From Azophilus sp965200465 (GTDB taxonomy: Bacteria > Pseudomonadota > Gammaproteobacteria > Pseudomonadales > Azotimanducaceae): a DNA stretch of 64,000 bases. The stretch is from contig OZ241358.1 in NCBI GenBank assembly GCA_965200465.1, positions 2,728,001 through 2,792,000 of the forward strand, written 5' to 3'. A model generated the notes under the pieces. It was not told the origin of the DNA and did not search any database. It saw only the letters and a list, made by a program, of their open reading frames with translations. Position numbers and translations under genes: made by a program. Numbering within the stretch: position 1 is the stretch's first letter; each line of letters begins with the position of its first letter. Shown one piece after another: positions 1-9,009 of the stretch.

Positions 1-440
1 GCCGCTGCCAGCCGCGCCAAGTGCAGGCGTATCAAGCACGGGTGTCCGGGCCGCTTTTGGACCGCATCGACATGCAGCTCTGGCTGGCGAACCTGCCCAA
101 GGAGCTGTTGGCGGGGCGCGCAGGCGACCCGCAGAACGCCAAGGCGCCGGCGGCGGAAGTGGCCGCCTCCAGGCACCGGCAACTCGAACGGCAGGGCGCC
201 CTGAACGGCCATCTTGCCGGCGCCGTGGCCGCCAGGAAGGCGCCGATAACCGGCGCCGCGCAAACGCTGCTGACCCAAGCCATCGACAAATACCGCCTCT
301 CCGCCCGCAGCTACCACAAAATCATCAAGGTGGCCTGGACCGTCAGCGACCTCAACCGAGAGGACAGGATTGCCCCGGGCGCGGTCGCCGAAGCCCTAAG
401 CTACCGCGCCATAGACTGGGAAAGGATGGGGCGGCAATGA
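1..440 (+). CDS. comM: ComM/YifB-type AAA+ protein, C-terminal part (5' end outside window)
   Basis: This is the C-terminal end of a ComM/YifB (Mg-chelatase-like AAA+) protein, a hexameric helicase that drives branch migration during natural transformation. Codons are in frame from base 3. The first residues read CQPRQ, which fits the end of the family zinc-binding segment, followed by VSGPLLDRIDM, a family hallmark. The last 60 residues contain SARSYHKIIKVAWTVSDL and end with a short helix typical of the family. About 145 codons are present, so most of the roughly 500-residue protein lies to the left. The gene is complete at its 3' end, with a TGA stop. I see no sign of damage. Confidence 0.9.
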   Translation, partial: RCQPRQVQAYQARVSGPLLDRIDMQLWLANLPKELLAGRAGDPQNAKAPAAEVAASRHRQLERQGALNGHLAGAVAARKAPITGAAQTLLTQAIDKYRLSARSYHKIIKVAWTVSDLNREDRIAPGAVAEALSYRAIDWERMGRQ

Positions 441-539
441 AGGAATTCCGGAAAACGAAAAACGCCCGCGAGGAGACGAACATGCAATGTGTTAGGCTGC
501 GCTGGCGGCAAGTGCGGGGCTTTCCAGGGGTGTCACCTA

Positions 540-728
540 GTGGGCGCTGAAATTTGGGCGATAGCAGCAGTGGGCGTGGCGCTGGCTGGGTTGATCCTAA
601 GCGTCAACCGCAACCTGCGCAGCGACATGGCGGAACTCCGCAGGGATGTTGGTGACGTGCGCGAACGCATCGCCCGGCTGGAGGGCATGTTCGAGGGCTT
701 CACCGGGCGAGGCGCCGAAACGCCCTAA
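540..728 (+). CDS. small membrane-anchored coiled-coil protein
   Basis: A short protein of about 62 residues. It has one hydrophobic N-terminal segment (WAIAAVGVALAGLILSV) followed by a charged helix with heptad-like spacing (MAELRRDVGDVRERIARLEGM). I prefer the GTG at 540, because AGGGGTG lies 7 nt upstream and the membrane segment then begins immediately; a longer frame opens at a GTG at 489. It probably sits in the inner membrane with a cytoplasmic coiled coil. The function is unknown. Its 3' end overlaps the 3' end of the convergent aminotransferase gene by 4 nt. Confidence 0.55.
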   Translation: MGAEIWAIAAVGVALAGLILSVNRNLRSDMAELRRDVGDVRERIARLEGMFEGFTGRGAETP

Positions 729-2122
729 GCCGCCGCCTTGTTCGCCCAGCTCAAGGTGTCGTCCAAGGCCCGCTCCAGCTTGGTGAACAGTTCGTCCACC
801 TGATCTCTGCTGATGATGAGCGGCGGGCAGATGGCCATGATGTCCCCCATGTTGCGCAGGATCAGGCCGTGGGCGGCGCAACGGTCGGAGCAGTGTTCAC
901 CCACCTGTTGCGCCGGCGGAAACGCCGTCTTGGTGTCCTTGTCCGCCATCAGCTCCAAGCCGCCGAGCAACCCCCGGCCGCGGCTGTCGCCAACCAAGGG
1001 GTGTTCGGCCAACAGCGCCATCCGCTCCTGAAAGGCGGCGCCCACCTTGGCGGCATGGGCGAAGACGCGCCGTTCCTCCATCAGCTCCAGGTTGCGCAAC
1101 GCCACCGCCGCGCACACCGGATGGCCAGTGTAGGTGAAGCCGTGCCCGAAGATGCCGTTCTTGGCGCTGGCCTCAATGAACGGCTCGTACATGAATTCGG
1201 GAATCAGCACCGCGGAGATGGGCTGATAGGCGGAGCTGACCGCCTTGGCCACGCTCATGGTGGTGGGCTTGATGCCCATAGTCTCCGCCCCGAAGGCGCT
1301 GCCGATGCGCCCAAAGCCGCAAATCACCTCATCGTCAATGAAGAAGATGCCGTACTTGGCCAAGACCTCCTGCACCCTCTCGTAATAGCCGGCCGGCGGC
1401 ACGATGACTCCGCCGGCGCCTAGAATCGGCTCGGCGATGAAGGCGGCGATGGTTTCCGGCCCCTCCCGCAAGATGAGGTCCTCCAGGTTGGCGACGATGC
1501 GGTCGCGGAACTGGGCTTCGGTTTCGCCGGCCAGACCATCCCGGTAGTAGTGGGGCCGGTCCGTGTGCAGCACCTGCTTGATGGGCAGGTCGAAGCTCTT
1601 GTGGAACGGCGGCAGGCCGGTTAGGGAGCCGGAACCGATGGTGACGCCGTGGTAGCCGCCGATGCGGGAGATGATTTTCTTCCTGTCCGGCTTGCCGATG
1701 GCGTTGTGGTAGTACCACATCAGCTTGATTTGCGTGTCGTTGGCGTCGCTGCCGGACAGCCCGAAAAACACTCGGCCAGCGTCAAACGGCGCCAAGGACT
1801 TCAACTTTTCCGCCAACAGAATGCTCGGCTCGTGGGTCCTGCCGGCGAAGAGCTGCGAGTAGCTGAGCTTTTGCAACTGCTCCGCCGCCACTCGAACCAG
1901 CTCGTCCTCGCCGTAGCCGAGCGCTGTACACCAGAGCCCGGCCATGCCCTCCAGATACTGCTTGCCGCGGTTGTCCCACAGATAGACCCCTTTGGCCCTT
2001 GCGTGGACGACAGGCCCCTTGCGGTGCAACTGCTTTAAGTTGGTGGTGGGGTGCAGCAGATGCTCCAGATCCCGGGCCTCCAAGGAGCCGGGGGGCATTT
2101 CGTTGTGCAGGGGGTCGGCCAT
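725..2122 (-). CDS. class III (omega-type) PLP aminotransferase, probably pyruvate-dependent
   Basis: A 465-residue fold-type I aminotransferase. Visible landmarks are DNRGKQYLEGMAGLWC near the N-terminus, the cofactor-contacting FFIDDEVICGFGR around residue 262, and the Schiff-base lysine K293 in SVAKAVSSAYQPIS. I start it at the ATG at 2122 because GGAGGTGAAG directly precedes it; an upstream start at 2197 lacks such a site. The gene follows alanine dehydrogenase on the same strand after 93 nt. Omega-aminotransferases of this type commonly use pyruvate as acceptor and make alanine, which the neighbouring Ald would recycle. The amino donor (GABA, beta-alanine, taurine or a polyamine) cannot be read from the sequence. 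Confidence 0.88.
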   Translation of the reverse strand: MADPLHNEMPPGSLEARDLEHLLHPTTNLKQLHRKGPVVHARAKGVYLWDNRGKQYLEGMAGLWCTALGYGEDELVRVAAEQLQKLSYSQLFAGRTHEPSILLAEKLKSLAPFDAGRVFFGLSGSDANDTQIKLMWYYHNAIGKPDRKKIISRIGGYHGVTIGSGSLTGLPPFHKSFDLPIKQVLHTDRPHYYRDGLAGETEAQFRDRIVANLEDLILREGPETIAAFIAEPILGAGGVIVPPAGYYERVQEVLAKYGIFFIDDEVICGFGRIGSAFGAETMGIKPTTMSVAKAVSSAYQPISAVLIPEFMYEPFIEASAKNGIFGHGFTYTGHPVCAAVALRNLELMEERRVFAHAAKVGAAFQERMALLAEHPLVGDSRGRGLLGGLELMADKDTKTAFPPAQQVGEHCSDRCAAHGLILRNMGDIMAICPPLIISRDQVDELFTKLERALDDTLSWANKAAA

Positions 2123-2215
2123 CTTCACCTCCAATTGCGCCCAGCGGGGGCGGAGCCGCGGATCTGCGGAACATTCGCCGCCGAGCAAAAAAACCAACTC
2201 ATTCGCCGCCCAAGA

Positions 2216-3322
2216 CTATGCTGCGCAGCCCATTCGATGCAAATGCAAACCGAGGGATTCCGCCACCCTAGGGTGGCAAACCTCGCCGTTGTGGATGTTC
2301 AGCCCCGCGGCGAAGCCCGCGTCCTCCTTGAAGGCCCGCCGCCAACCGCCTTCGGCCAAGGCCTTGACGTAGGGCAGGGTGACGTTGTTGAGCGCCAAGG
2401 CGGCCGTCCTGGCCACGGCGCCGGGCATGTTGGTGACGCAATAATGCACCACCCCTTCCTCAACATAGGTGGGCGCGTCATGGGTGGTCGGCCGGCTGGT
2501 TTCGAAGCAGCCGCCTTGATCGATGGAGATGTCCACCATGGCCGCGCCGTCCTGCATCTCCCGCACTAGGCTGCGGGTCACCAGCTTCGGCGCCGCGGCG
2601 CCGGGCACCAGCACGGCGCCGATCACCAGATCCGCCGCCAGCACCTCTTGGCGGACGGTTTGCGGGGAGGCCATCAGCATCCGGGCACGGCCAGAGAACT
2701 GCTCGCTCAAGACGCATAGGCGGTTGATCGACCTGTCCAGAATGCTGACGTCGGCCTGCAGGCCGGTGGCCATGAACGCCGCTTGGGCGCCGGCGACGCC
2801 GCCGCCGAGGATGACCACCTTGGCCGGCGCCACTCCGGGAACGCCGCCAAGCAAGGTGCCGCGCCCGCCGCTGCCCCTTTGCAGGGCGTAGGCCCCCACC
2901 TGCACGGACATGCGCCCGGCCACCTCGCTCATCGGCCGCAGCAGGGGCAAGGCGCCCTGCCGGTCCTGAACGGTCTCGTAGGCGATGGCGGTGACGCCGG
3001 AACGCATCAGCGCTTGGGTCAAGGGTTCGTTGGCCGCCAAGTGCAGGTAGGTGAACAGGGTCTGCCCCCGCCGCAACCTAGCGCACTCGTTCAGCAGCGG
3101 CTCCTTGACCTTGACGATCAGTTCGGCTGCGAAGGCGTCCTCCACAGTGCCGACCTGCGCTCCGGCCTTGCGGTAGTCCGCGTCGCTGAAGCCGATGCCG
3201 GCGCCGGCGCCGGCCTCAACCACAACTTGAGCTCCCAAAGCGGCCAGTTCCGCCGCGGAGGCCGGCGACAGGCCCACCCGATGTTCATGAACCTTGACTT
3301 CCTTTGGAACCCCAATGCGCAT
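2216..3322 (-). CDS. ald: alanine dehydrogenase
   Basis: A 368-residue NAD-dependent L-alanine dehydrogenase, the usual length. It starts MRIGVPKEVK, a strong family signature. The catalytic lysine in VKVKEP (K73) and histidine in TYLHLA (H94) are present, and the Rossmann glycine motif GGGVAG is at residues 173-178. The enzyme interconverts alanine and pyruvate plus ammonia in the cytoplasm. It is transcribed away from an Lrp-type regulator across a 135-bp AT-rich gap and is followed by an aminotransferase, so the pair can remove amino groups from a donor and regenerate pyruvate. Confidence 0.95.
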   Translation of the reverse strand: MRIGVPKEVKVHEHRVGLSPASAAELAALGAQVVVEAGAGAGIGFSDADYRKAGAQVGTVEDAFAAELIVKVKEPLLNECARLRRGQTLFTYLHLAANEPLTQALMRSGVTAIAYETVQDRQGALPLLRPMSEVAGRMSVQVGAYALQRGSGGRGTLLGGVPGVAPAKVVILGGGVAGAQAAFMATGLQADVSILDRSINRLCVLSEQFSGRARMLMASPQTVRQEVLAADLVIGAVLVPGAAAPKLVTRSLVREMQDGAAMVDISIDQGGCFETSRPTTHDAPTYVEEGVVHYCVTNMPGAVARTAALALNNVTLPYVKALAEGGWRRAFKEDAGFAAGLNIHNGEVCHPRVAESLGLHLHRMGCAA

Positions 3323-3457
3323 GACGAACCTCCATCACGGCTTGCAAGCCGCCCAACCAATGGGGACCTAATGTAGGCTAAATGTTGCTGAATAATCTTT
3401 CTTTCTTGCGTTTTATCGTGTATTAGGCGCAATAATATCCAGCTATCCGAGATTGAC
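3323..3457. promoter_or_regulatory. divergent ald / lrp-like promoter region
   Basis: This 135-bp gap separates two divergent starts and is much more AT-rich than its surroundings, especially 3370-3448. It holds two AATAAT-centred patches (near 3390 and 3430), as expected for Lrp/AsnC sites. The likely reading is a shared control region where the 3458 regulator acts on ald and on itself. The exact boxes are not certain. Confidence 0.45.
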
Positions 3458-3934
3458 ATGCAAGATTACGGCGGTTTGGACCGAATCGATCGTCGCATTC
3501 TGCACGAGCTTCAGCTCGACGGCCGGCTCACCAACAACGCCTTGGCGGAGCGGGTTGGCCTGTCCGAATCCGCCTGCCTGCGACGGGTGCGGCGGCTCGA
3601 GGAAAGCGGCATGCTGTGCGGCTACGTCGCCTTGGTGGACCAATCCAAGGCCGGCTACCCAGACAACGTGTTCGTAACCATCACCCTTGAAAGCCAACAG
3701 CAGGGGGATTTGGCGGCCTTTGAGCGGGAGGTGAAGAGACTGCCTGAAGTGATGGAATGCCACATGATGTCCGGGGAGGCGGATTACCTGCTGCGCGTGA
3801 TCGTCAACGACGCTCGAGACTACGAACGCATCCACAGCCGCTTCCTCACTCGCCTGCCGGGAGTGGACCGGGTGCATTCCAGCTTCGCCTTGCGCACGGT
3901 GCTCAAGCGCACCGAACTGCCGATTCGGAAGTGA
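3458..3934 (+). CDS. Lrp/AsnC family transcriptional regulator
   Basis: A 158-residue feast/famine regulator. The N-terminus (about residues 7-50, LDRIDRRILHELQLDGRLTN) is the AsnC-type winged helix, with the recognition segment around LSESACLRRVRRLEESG. The rest is the RAM ligand-binding domain with the typical MSGEADYLLRVIV. It is divergent from ald, an arrangement known for alanine-responsive AldR/AlaR-type regulators. Inference: it responds to alanine or another small amino acid and activates ald with the downstream aminotransferase. Confidence 0.9.
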   Translation: MQDYGGLDRIDRRILHELQLDGRLTNNALAERVGLSESACLRRVRRLEESGMLCGYVALVDQSKAGYPDNVFVTITLESQQQGDLAAFEREVKRLPEVMECHMMSGEADYLLRVIVNDARDYERIHSRFLTRLPGVDRVHSSFALRTVLKRTELPIRK

Positions 3935-3960
3935 TTGGAAACCAGCCGAAGCCTCGGCGG

Positions 3961-4992
3961 TTATTCGTAAATGCGGCGCACCCGGCGAGAAACGCCGGTG
4001 AAAATCTCGTAGGCGATGGTGCCGGCCTTTCCTGCAACCTCATCGACCGGCAGGTGGCGGCCAAACACCTCCACCCAATCCCCGGGCTTTAGGTTGGCGC
4101 CGGCGACTTCTATGGCGGTGAGGTCCATGGACACTCGCCCGACGATGGGGCAACGCCGGCCGGCGGCGTGGAATTCGCCGCAGTTGGAGAGGGCGCGGGG
4201 CAGGCCGTCCGCATAGCCGATGCCGACAACCGCGGTCCGCAGCGGCGCAGCGGCTCGGTAGGATGCGCCGTAACCCACAGTCTCGTTGGCCGCTAGGCGG
4301 CGCATCTGCACCACTTGCGCCTCCAAAACGGCCACTGGACGCATGGGATTGGGGCGGCCCGCCCAAGGATTGCCGCCGTAAAGACCAATCCCCGGACGCA
4401 CCAAATCCCCTTGGAAAGCGACGCCGTTTAGAATGCCGGGCGAGTTGCCGATGCTCAAGGGAACGCTGGGGAAGCGCTCCTTCAACGCCTCGATGCGCTG
4501 AAGCTGCAAGGCGTTGCAGGGATGCTGCGGCTCATCGGCGCAGGCCAAGTGGGTGATGAGGAGGCTGAGGTCATGTCCCTTGAAGGCGTCCGCTTGCACG
4601 GTCGCCGGGAAACCCAAGCGGTTCATGCCGGTGTCCACATGCACGGCGACGGCGCCTCCGCAATGGGGGGTCCAAAGGGCTAGCTGCGCCGGGTCGTTCA
4701 ACACCGGAATCAGGCCGTGCTCCGCCAGCGCCTCAACGGTTTCCGGCAACGCGCCCTCCAGCACATGGATGCGCGGCGCCGCCAGGCTGCGGCGCAGTTC
4801 AACGCCCTCCCCCGCCCGCGCCACAAACAGCTGGCGGCAACCGGCTGCAACGAGCGCCCTCGCAACCGGCAAAGCGCCCATGCCGTAGGCGTCCGCCTTG
4901 ACCACGGCGCCGACCTCCCCCGCCGCGGCGGCGCAAAACTTGCGGTAGTTCGCCGTCAAAGCCTGCATGTCCACGCGCAGCCGAACGGTCAT
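3961..4992 (-). CDS. alr: alanine racemase
   Basis: A 343-residue PLP-dependent alanine racemase, slightly short for the family. The PLP lysine is K32 in AVVKADAYGMG, and the second catalytic residue is Tyr241 in VGYGASY. VHVDTGMNRLGF, also a signature, is present. It supplies D-alanine for peptidoglycan and can feed D-alanine into catabolism. It lies 8 nt after the stop of the upstream NAD(P)-binding protein gene, so the two are probably co-transcribed, and it converges with the Lrp-type regulator. Confidence 0.95.
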   Translation of the reverse strand: MTVRLRVDMQALTANYRKFCAAAAGEVGAVVKADAYGMGALPVARALVAAGCRQLFVARAGEGVELRRSLAAPRIHVLEGALPETVEALAEHGLIPVLNDPAQLALWTPHCGGAVAVHVDTGMNRLGFPATVQADAFKGHDLSLLITHLACADEPQHPCNALQLQRIEALKERFPSVPLSIGNSPGILNGVAFQGDLVRPGIGLYGGNPWAGRPNPMRPVAVLEAQVVQMRRLAANETVGYGASYRAAAPLRTAVVGIGYADGLPRALSNCGEFHAAGRRCPIVGRVSMDLTAIEVAGANLKPGDWVEVFGRHLPVDEVAGKAGTIAYEIFTGVSRRVRRIYE

Positions 4993-5000
4993 CGCAGCGT

Positions 5001-5867
5001 TCAGAGCACTATGCGGGCCAAGGTTTCGTCCAAGGACCTAAGGTCCAATCCCGAGGCGGCGACATCGACCGCATCGTCTTGGTCCAGAACGCCGAGCATG
5101 GCCCGGGTGACGGGCGGCTCCGGCAGCCGCTCCGCCAGCCAAGCCAGGGCCATGCCCAAGCCCAAGGGCAAGGAGAGTGTGCGTGTTCGGCGGCCGAGAA
5201 CGGCGGCGGCGCGCTGGTTCAGCGCCCTTCTGGACAGGGCCTCCGGCCCCGCCAAGTCGCAAGCGCCGCGACCTTCCGGCAACTCATCCAAGGAGCGGCG
5301 AATGGCGATGATGAGATCCCCTGCATAGATGGGTTGCTCCAAGCTCGCCGCCCGAAAGGTGAAATTGACGGCGCGATGGGCGCGGCGGCGCAAGTCCTCG
5401 GCGGCGTAGTCGCCTTCGCCGAGCACCATGGGCACGCGAATGACCTTGGCGGGCAGGGCGCCGTGCAACAGCATCTCATCCGCCCGGCCCTTGGAGGCCA
5501 AGCAGGCGTTGGCGGACTGTGGACGGGCGCCGAGGATGCTGACGCTGACGATGCCGGTGACATCGCCCGCGGCGGCCGCCTGCAGCAAAACCTCGGTGGT
5601 CTGTTCATGGGCTGCCCGATAGCTGGAGCGCCGCCCCTCCTTGAGGATGCCCACCAGATGCACCACCTGTTGAATCCCCGCCAAGGCGGTGGTCATGGCC
5701 TTGGGGTCCAGAAAATCCACCAACCGCACGTCCAATGCGGGATGGGCGGCCGCCAAATGCTCCGCCGCCGCCGGCCGCCGCACTAGGGCGCGGACGCCTT
5801 CAGCGCCGAGGGCGCGGATCATGCGCTGGCCCAGATGACCGTTGGCGCCGGTGACGGCCAGCGTCAT
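5001..5867 (-). CDS. NAD(P)-binding oxidoreductase/epimerase-like protein (extended SDR, NmrA/NDUFA9-like)
   Basis: A Rossmann-fold protein of about 288 residues that opens MTLAVTGANGHLGQRMIRAL, where TGANGHLG is the dinucleotide-binding loop. The next strands carry VRLVDFLD and VVHLVGIL, as in extended or atypical short-chain dehydrogenases. No YxxxK pair is evident, which fits the atypical NmrA/NDUFA9-like group that binds NAD(P)H or acts in assembly rather than as a classic dehydrogenase. The ATG at 5867 is chosen over 5885 because GGGAG lies 7 nt upstream. It probably forms a transcription unit with alr. The substrate is unknown. Confidence 0.75.
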   Translation of the reverse strand: MTLAVTGANGHLGQRMIRALGAEGVRALVRRPAAAEHLAAAHPALDVRLVDFLDPKAMTTALAGIQQVVHLVGILKEGRRSSYRAAHEQTTEVLLQAAAAGDVTGIVSVSILGARPQSANACLASKGRADEMLLHGALPAKVIRVPMVLGEGDYAAEDLRRRAHRAVNFTFRAASLEQPIYAGDLIIAIRRSLDELPEGRGACDLAGPEALSRRALNQRAAAVLGRRTRTLSLPLGLGMALAWLAERLPEPPVTRAMLGVLDQDDAVDVAASGLDLRSLDETLARIVL

Positions 5868-5902
5868 CCCTTCGCTCCCGCGCAAGCTGCTACCATCCGC
5901 CC

Positions 5903-6436
5903 ATGAATTGGGCCAATCTTGTTACGGCCCTGCGGCTGGCGGCGGCGCCGGGGGCGGGCTGGTTCGCCGCCGCTGGCGACTGGCCGGTAACGGCGCTGCT
6001 GCTGCTGGGCGCCATCGGCTCCGATGTGCTGGACGGCGTTCTGGCCCGGCGACTGGGCCAAGCCTCCAACCAAGGCGGTCTGTTCGACCACGGCGTGGAC
6101 TGCGTTTTCGTCACCTGCCTGTTGGCGGGGCTGGCCAAGGCGGGATGGGCGCCTTGGATGCTGCCGGCGCTGATTCCCTTGGCTTTCATTCAATACGCGC
6201 TGGATTCGCAGGCCTTGGCCGGGGAGAAGCTGCGCACCAACGGCCTCGGCAAGGCCAACGGCCTCGGCTACTACGCGCTGGGCGCCTTGATCGTCCTTCC
6301 ACATGCGCTGCAACTAAGTTTGCCGACCGTCTTGGCCGAAGGCGCCGCTTGGCTGCTGGTGGCCTCCACCCTCGTCTCCATGGCGGAGCGCCTGATCTTC
6401 GTCCTGCGCCGCCGCGGCGCCTTTTCCACCGAGTAG
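5903..6436 (+). CDS. CDP-alcohol phosphatidyltransferase family membrane protein
   Basis: A 177-residue integral membrane enzyme carrying the complete CDP-alcohol phosphotransferase motif: D41, D44-G45, A48-R49, then G58, D62 and D66 with canonical spacing. It has about five hydrophobic segments. Such enzymes move a phosphatidyl or phospho group from a CDP-linked donor to an alcohol (glycerol-3-phosphate, inositol or choline). The substrate cannot be assigned; the protein is close in length to PgsA. It is transcribed divergently from the 5867 gene with only 35 nt between starts. A 152-nt gap with no recognised feature follows before the convergent SulP gene. Confidence 0.85.
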   Translation: MNWANLVTALRLAAAPGAGWFAAAGDWPVTALLLLGAIGSDVLDGVLARRLGQASNQGGLFDHGVDCVFVTCLLAGLAKAGWAPWMLPALIPLAFIQYALDSQALAGEKLRTNGLGKANGLGYYALGALIVLPHALQLSLPTVLAEGAAWLLVASTLVSMAERLIFVLRRRGAFSTE

Positions 6437-6588
6437 CTCCCGATTGGCTCGGGGCGGGGGAAGCACTGTCCAGGTCGGCAATTGGTGGATCTCCCGCACG
6501 GTCAAGCAGCCCCAAGCTCAAGCGACCTTAGGGGAACGCCGCGCACACTGTCAACTTGGTGGCCACTGCCCCCCGGACGCAGCGGCGG

Positions 6589-8349
6589 CTAACTTTCCGG
6601 CCCGGCGAGTTTGCTCATGGCCTCGTCCGTAGTGAAGTAAACATGGCCGGTCAATTCCTTTAGCAACTGAGAGTCCTTCAGTTGCGTCATCACCCGCGCC
6701 TTGACGTCCGACAGGTGCAGCCTGATGCCCCGCTCGCTTAGGTTGTCGTTCAAGCGAACCAGCATTTCGATGCCGCTCACGTCGATGATGTTGACCGCGC
6801 TGCACACCAGCACCACATGGTCCGTCGCTGGACGATGGCGGATGACGCGATGCAGCTTAGTTTCGATGTTGTTGGCGTTGGCGAAGTAGATGTTCTCGTC
6901 AATGCGCAACGCGGCTATGTGGTCGTGGGTCTCCACTTGGTGGCGGCGCACGGCGCGGAAGCTCTGCGACTCGCCGATGCGCCCCACCAAGGCGATGTGC
7001 GGCCGGCTGGAGCGACGCACAAAGAAGGCGATGGACAGCAGCACGCCGGCGACCAGTCCGGTCTCCACGCCGAAGGCGAGCACCGTGGTCAAGGTGACCA
7101 GCTCGGTTATGCCGTCCTCCCGGTAAAACCTCCAGTGCCGTGCGATGGACTTTAGATCGATAAGCCCAACCACGAACAGAATCACCACAGCGGCCAAGAC
7201 CGCCTGCGGCAGGGCGGTGAATAGGGGGGTGAGGAACAGCAGCACCAAGAGGATGACCGCCGCGCACACCAGCGAACTGACCGGCGTGCGGGCGCCGGAT
7301 TGATAGTTCACGCTGCTGCGCGAAAAGCTGCCGGCCACGGGAGTGGCCCCGGTGAGGCCGGCGGCGAGGTTGGCGGCACCCAAGGCGAGAAGCTCTTGGC
7401 TGTTGTCCAAGCGGGAATGCTCACGCGCCGCCAGCGAGGTGCCGATGGTGTAGCTCTCAACGAAGGCGACCGCGGCGACCATGGCGGAGGAGGGCATGAC
7501 TTCCAGCCACATCAACGGGTCAAGCGGCGGCAGCCTAAGTTCCGGCAGACCGCTGGGAACATGGCCGGCCAGGGCGACGCCGAAGCTGGTGTCCAAGTCA
7601 AACAGCGCCACAACGAGGCTGGCCAGCAGCAAGATGACCAGGGGCGCAGCTCTGGCCACGGCCTGCGAGTTCGCCAGAGGCGTCCAAAGCCGCCCCGCCA
7701 AACGGTCTCCGTAGCGGCGGGCCAGCCATAGCAGGGCCAAGCTGGCAACGCCAAGCACCAAGGTGGCGACGTTCAACGCAGACGCTTGGGCCAGAATGGA
7801 CCAGACCGCAGCGATTGGAATGCCGCCGGCTTCCTTGGGTATGCCGGTGAGGGCGTTTAGCTGGCTGACGATGATGAGTATGGCGGCGGCGTTGATGAAG
7901 CCGGTGACCACGGGGTGGCTTAGCAGGTGTACGAGGCCGCCCATCTGCGTGACCCGCAACACCAGCAGAAACAGCCCCGCCTCCAGACAAATGACCGTGG
8001 CTACGCCTAGGTGATTGTCCTGATAGTTCGGCGCATGCAGGCCGATGGCCGCCGCCACCATCAGAGCCGTCACCGCCACCGGGCCGACCACCAGATGCCG
8101 CGACGACCCCAGAACGGCGTACAGCACCAGTGGCGCCAAGCAAGCGTAGAGCCCGGCTTGGGGAGGCAGCCCAGCCAAGAAAGCGTAGGCCACCGCCTGC
8201 GGCACGGAAATGGCGGCAACGATCAATCCGGCAACCAGATCCCTTTGGAAGTCGCCGCGCCGATATTGCCGCAGAAAGCCGATCAGGGGCGCATAGCCGC
8301 CCCAATCCCCAGCGTCGGCGCCTGCGTGGCTTGATGGTCCATTCGGCAT
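6589..8349 (-). CDS. SulP family anion transporter with C-terminal STAS domain
   Basis: A 586-residue SLC26/SulP permease. The family signature around residues 50-75 (AISVPQAVAYAFLAGLPP) is clear, followed by about a dozen membrane segments. The C-terminal 110 residues form a cytoplasmic STAS domain with NIIDVSGIEML. SulP proteins carry sulfate, bicarbonate or other anions; the substrate cannot be called here. It is monocistronic, with an AT-rich promoter region upstream that contains an inverted repeat. Confidence 0.92.
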   Translation of the reverse strand: MPNGPSSHAGADAGDWGGYAPLIGFLRQYRRGDFQRDLVAGLIVAAISVPQAVAYAFLAGLPPQAGLYACLAPLVLYAVLGSSRHLVVGPVAVTALMVAAAIGLHAPNYQDNHLGVATVICLEAGLFLLVLRVTQMGGLVHLLSHPVVTGFINAAAILIIVSQLNALTGIPKEAGGIPIAAVWSILAQASALNVATLVLGVASLALLWLARRYGDRLAGRLWTPLANSQAVARAAPLVILLLASLVVALFDLDTSFGVALAGHVPSGLPELRLPPLDPLMWLEVMPSSAMVAAVAFVESYTIGTSLAAREHSRLDNSQELLALGAANLAAGLTGATPVAGSFSRSSVNYQSGARTPVSSLVCAAVILLVLLFLTPLFTALPQAVLAAVVILFVVGLIDLKSIARHWRFYREDGITELVTLTTVLAFGVETGLVAGVLLSIAFFVRRSSRPHIALVGRIGESQSFRAVRRHQVETHDHIAALRIDENIYFANANNIETKLHRVIRHRPATDHVVLVCSAVNIIDVSGIEMLVRLNDNLSERGIRLHLSDVKARVMTQLKDSQLLKELTGHVYFTTDEAMSKLAGPES

Positions 8350-8366
8350 GATCCGTCAAAACATCT

Positions 8367-8411
8367 AATGCTGTGGTTTTTAAGGTGCTGAAATAACAGC
8401 ATTTTATACGG
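8367..8411 (-). promoter_or_regulatory. candidate promoter and operator of the SulP gene
   Basis: An 8-bp perfect inverted repeat (AATGCTGT at 8367-8374, ACAGCATT at 8396-8403) sits 18 nt or more upstream of the SulP start. It lies just downstream, in the minus sense, of a TATAAA-like -10 element at about 8406-8411. The arrangement suggests a regulator site overlapping the promoter. I do not know which regulator. Confidence 0.35.
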
Positions 8412-8511
8412 AATGAGGCGGATTGGCGAATCGTCGGCACACGGAAGACTGGTTGGGTTTCTTGGAGACGCTTGGCTTGCGCGGGATCGCTGACCTTCCG
8501 GCTTTATCCCG

Positions 8512-9009
8512 TCAGGCGGCCACGTCTAGGGGTTCAGTCTGCTGGTTGGGCATTCGAATGTTGAGGGGTGGCGCAATGAGGCCTGGACGCGGCCCGCAAG
8601 CAGATTCAGTCCGCTGGTTGGGCGTTCGAATGTTGAGGGAGCGGTGGAGCCGGTCGTTATAGCGCGGCACTTCGGTTATGGCTGCACCTCCCCTAAGAAT
8701 GTTGAGGGAGCGGTGGAGTCGGTCATTGTCATAGTAGTCCAGGCAGCAGTTCAGTGCTGCGTTCATGGTTTGGCAGGAGGGTTCGCCATCGTAGTACCTC
8801 CAGCACTCAAGGCGGACGATTCGGTTGGCGCACTTGACGATGCCGTTCAGTTCGGAGCTTCTCGGCGGCGCCTTGAGGGGTGGCCTGCTCCTAGCGCATT
8901 CGGCCTCAAAGTGGAAGCGGCGCTTTAGCTTTTGGCGGGCGGCGCATAATGGCAAGGTCAACCCGTAGGCTCTACGAACTGCAAAACGGTTTACAGTCGT
9001 TTCCAGCAA
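8512..9009 (-). pseudogene. decayed integrase-core transposase fragment with internal duplications
   Basis: The frame contains GIVKCANRIVRL and TMNAALNCCLDYYDNDRLHRSLN, which resemble the C-terminal part of an IS481/IS3-like DDE transposase with its usual N-x-x-R-P-H-x-S-L end. The end is repeated: NDRLHRSLNI occurs twice and a shortened third copy follows, matching three partial DNA repeats near 8556, 8629 and 8698 (aatgttgaggg plus flank). The N-terminal two thirds of a transposase are missing. It is a dead insertion-sequence remnant beside the CRISPR array. The next 213 nt up to the first repeat hold nothing I can name. Confidence 0.5.
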
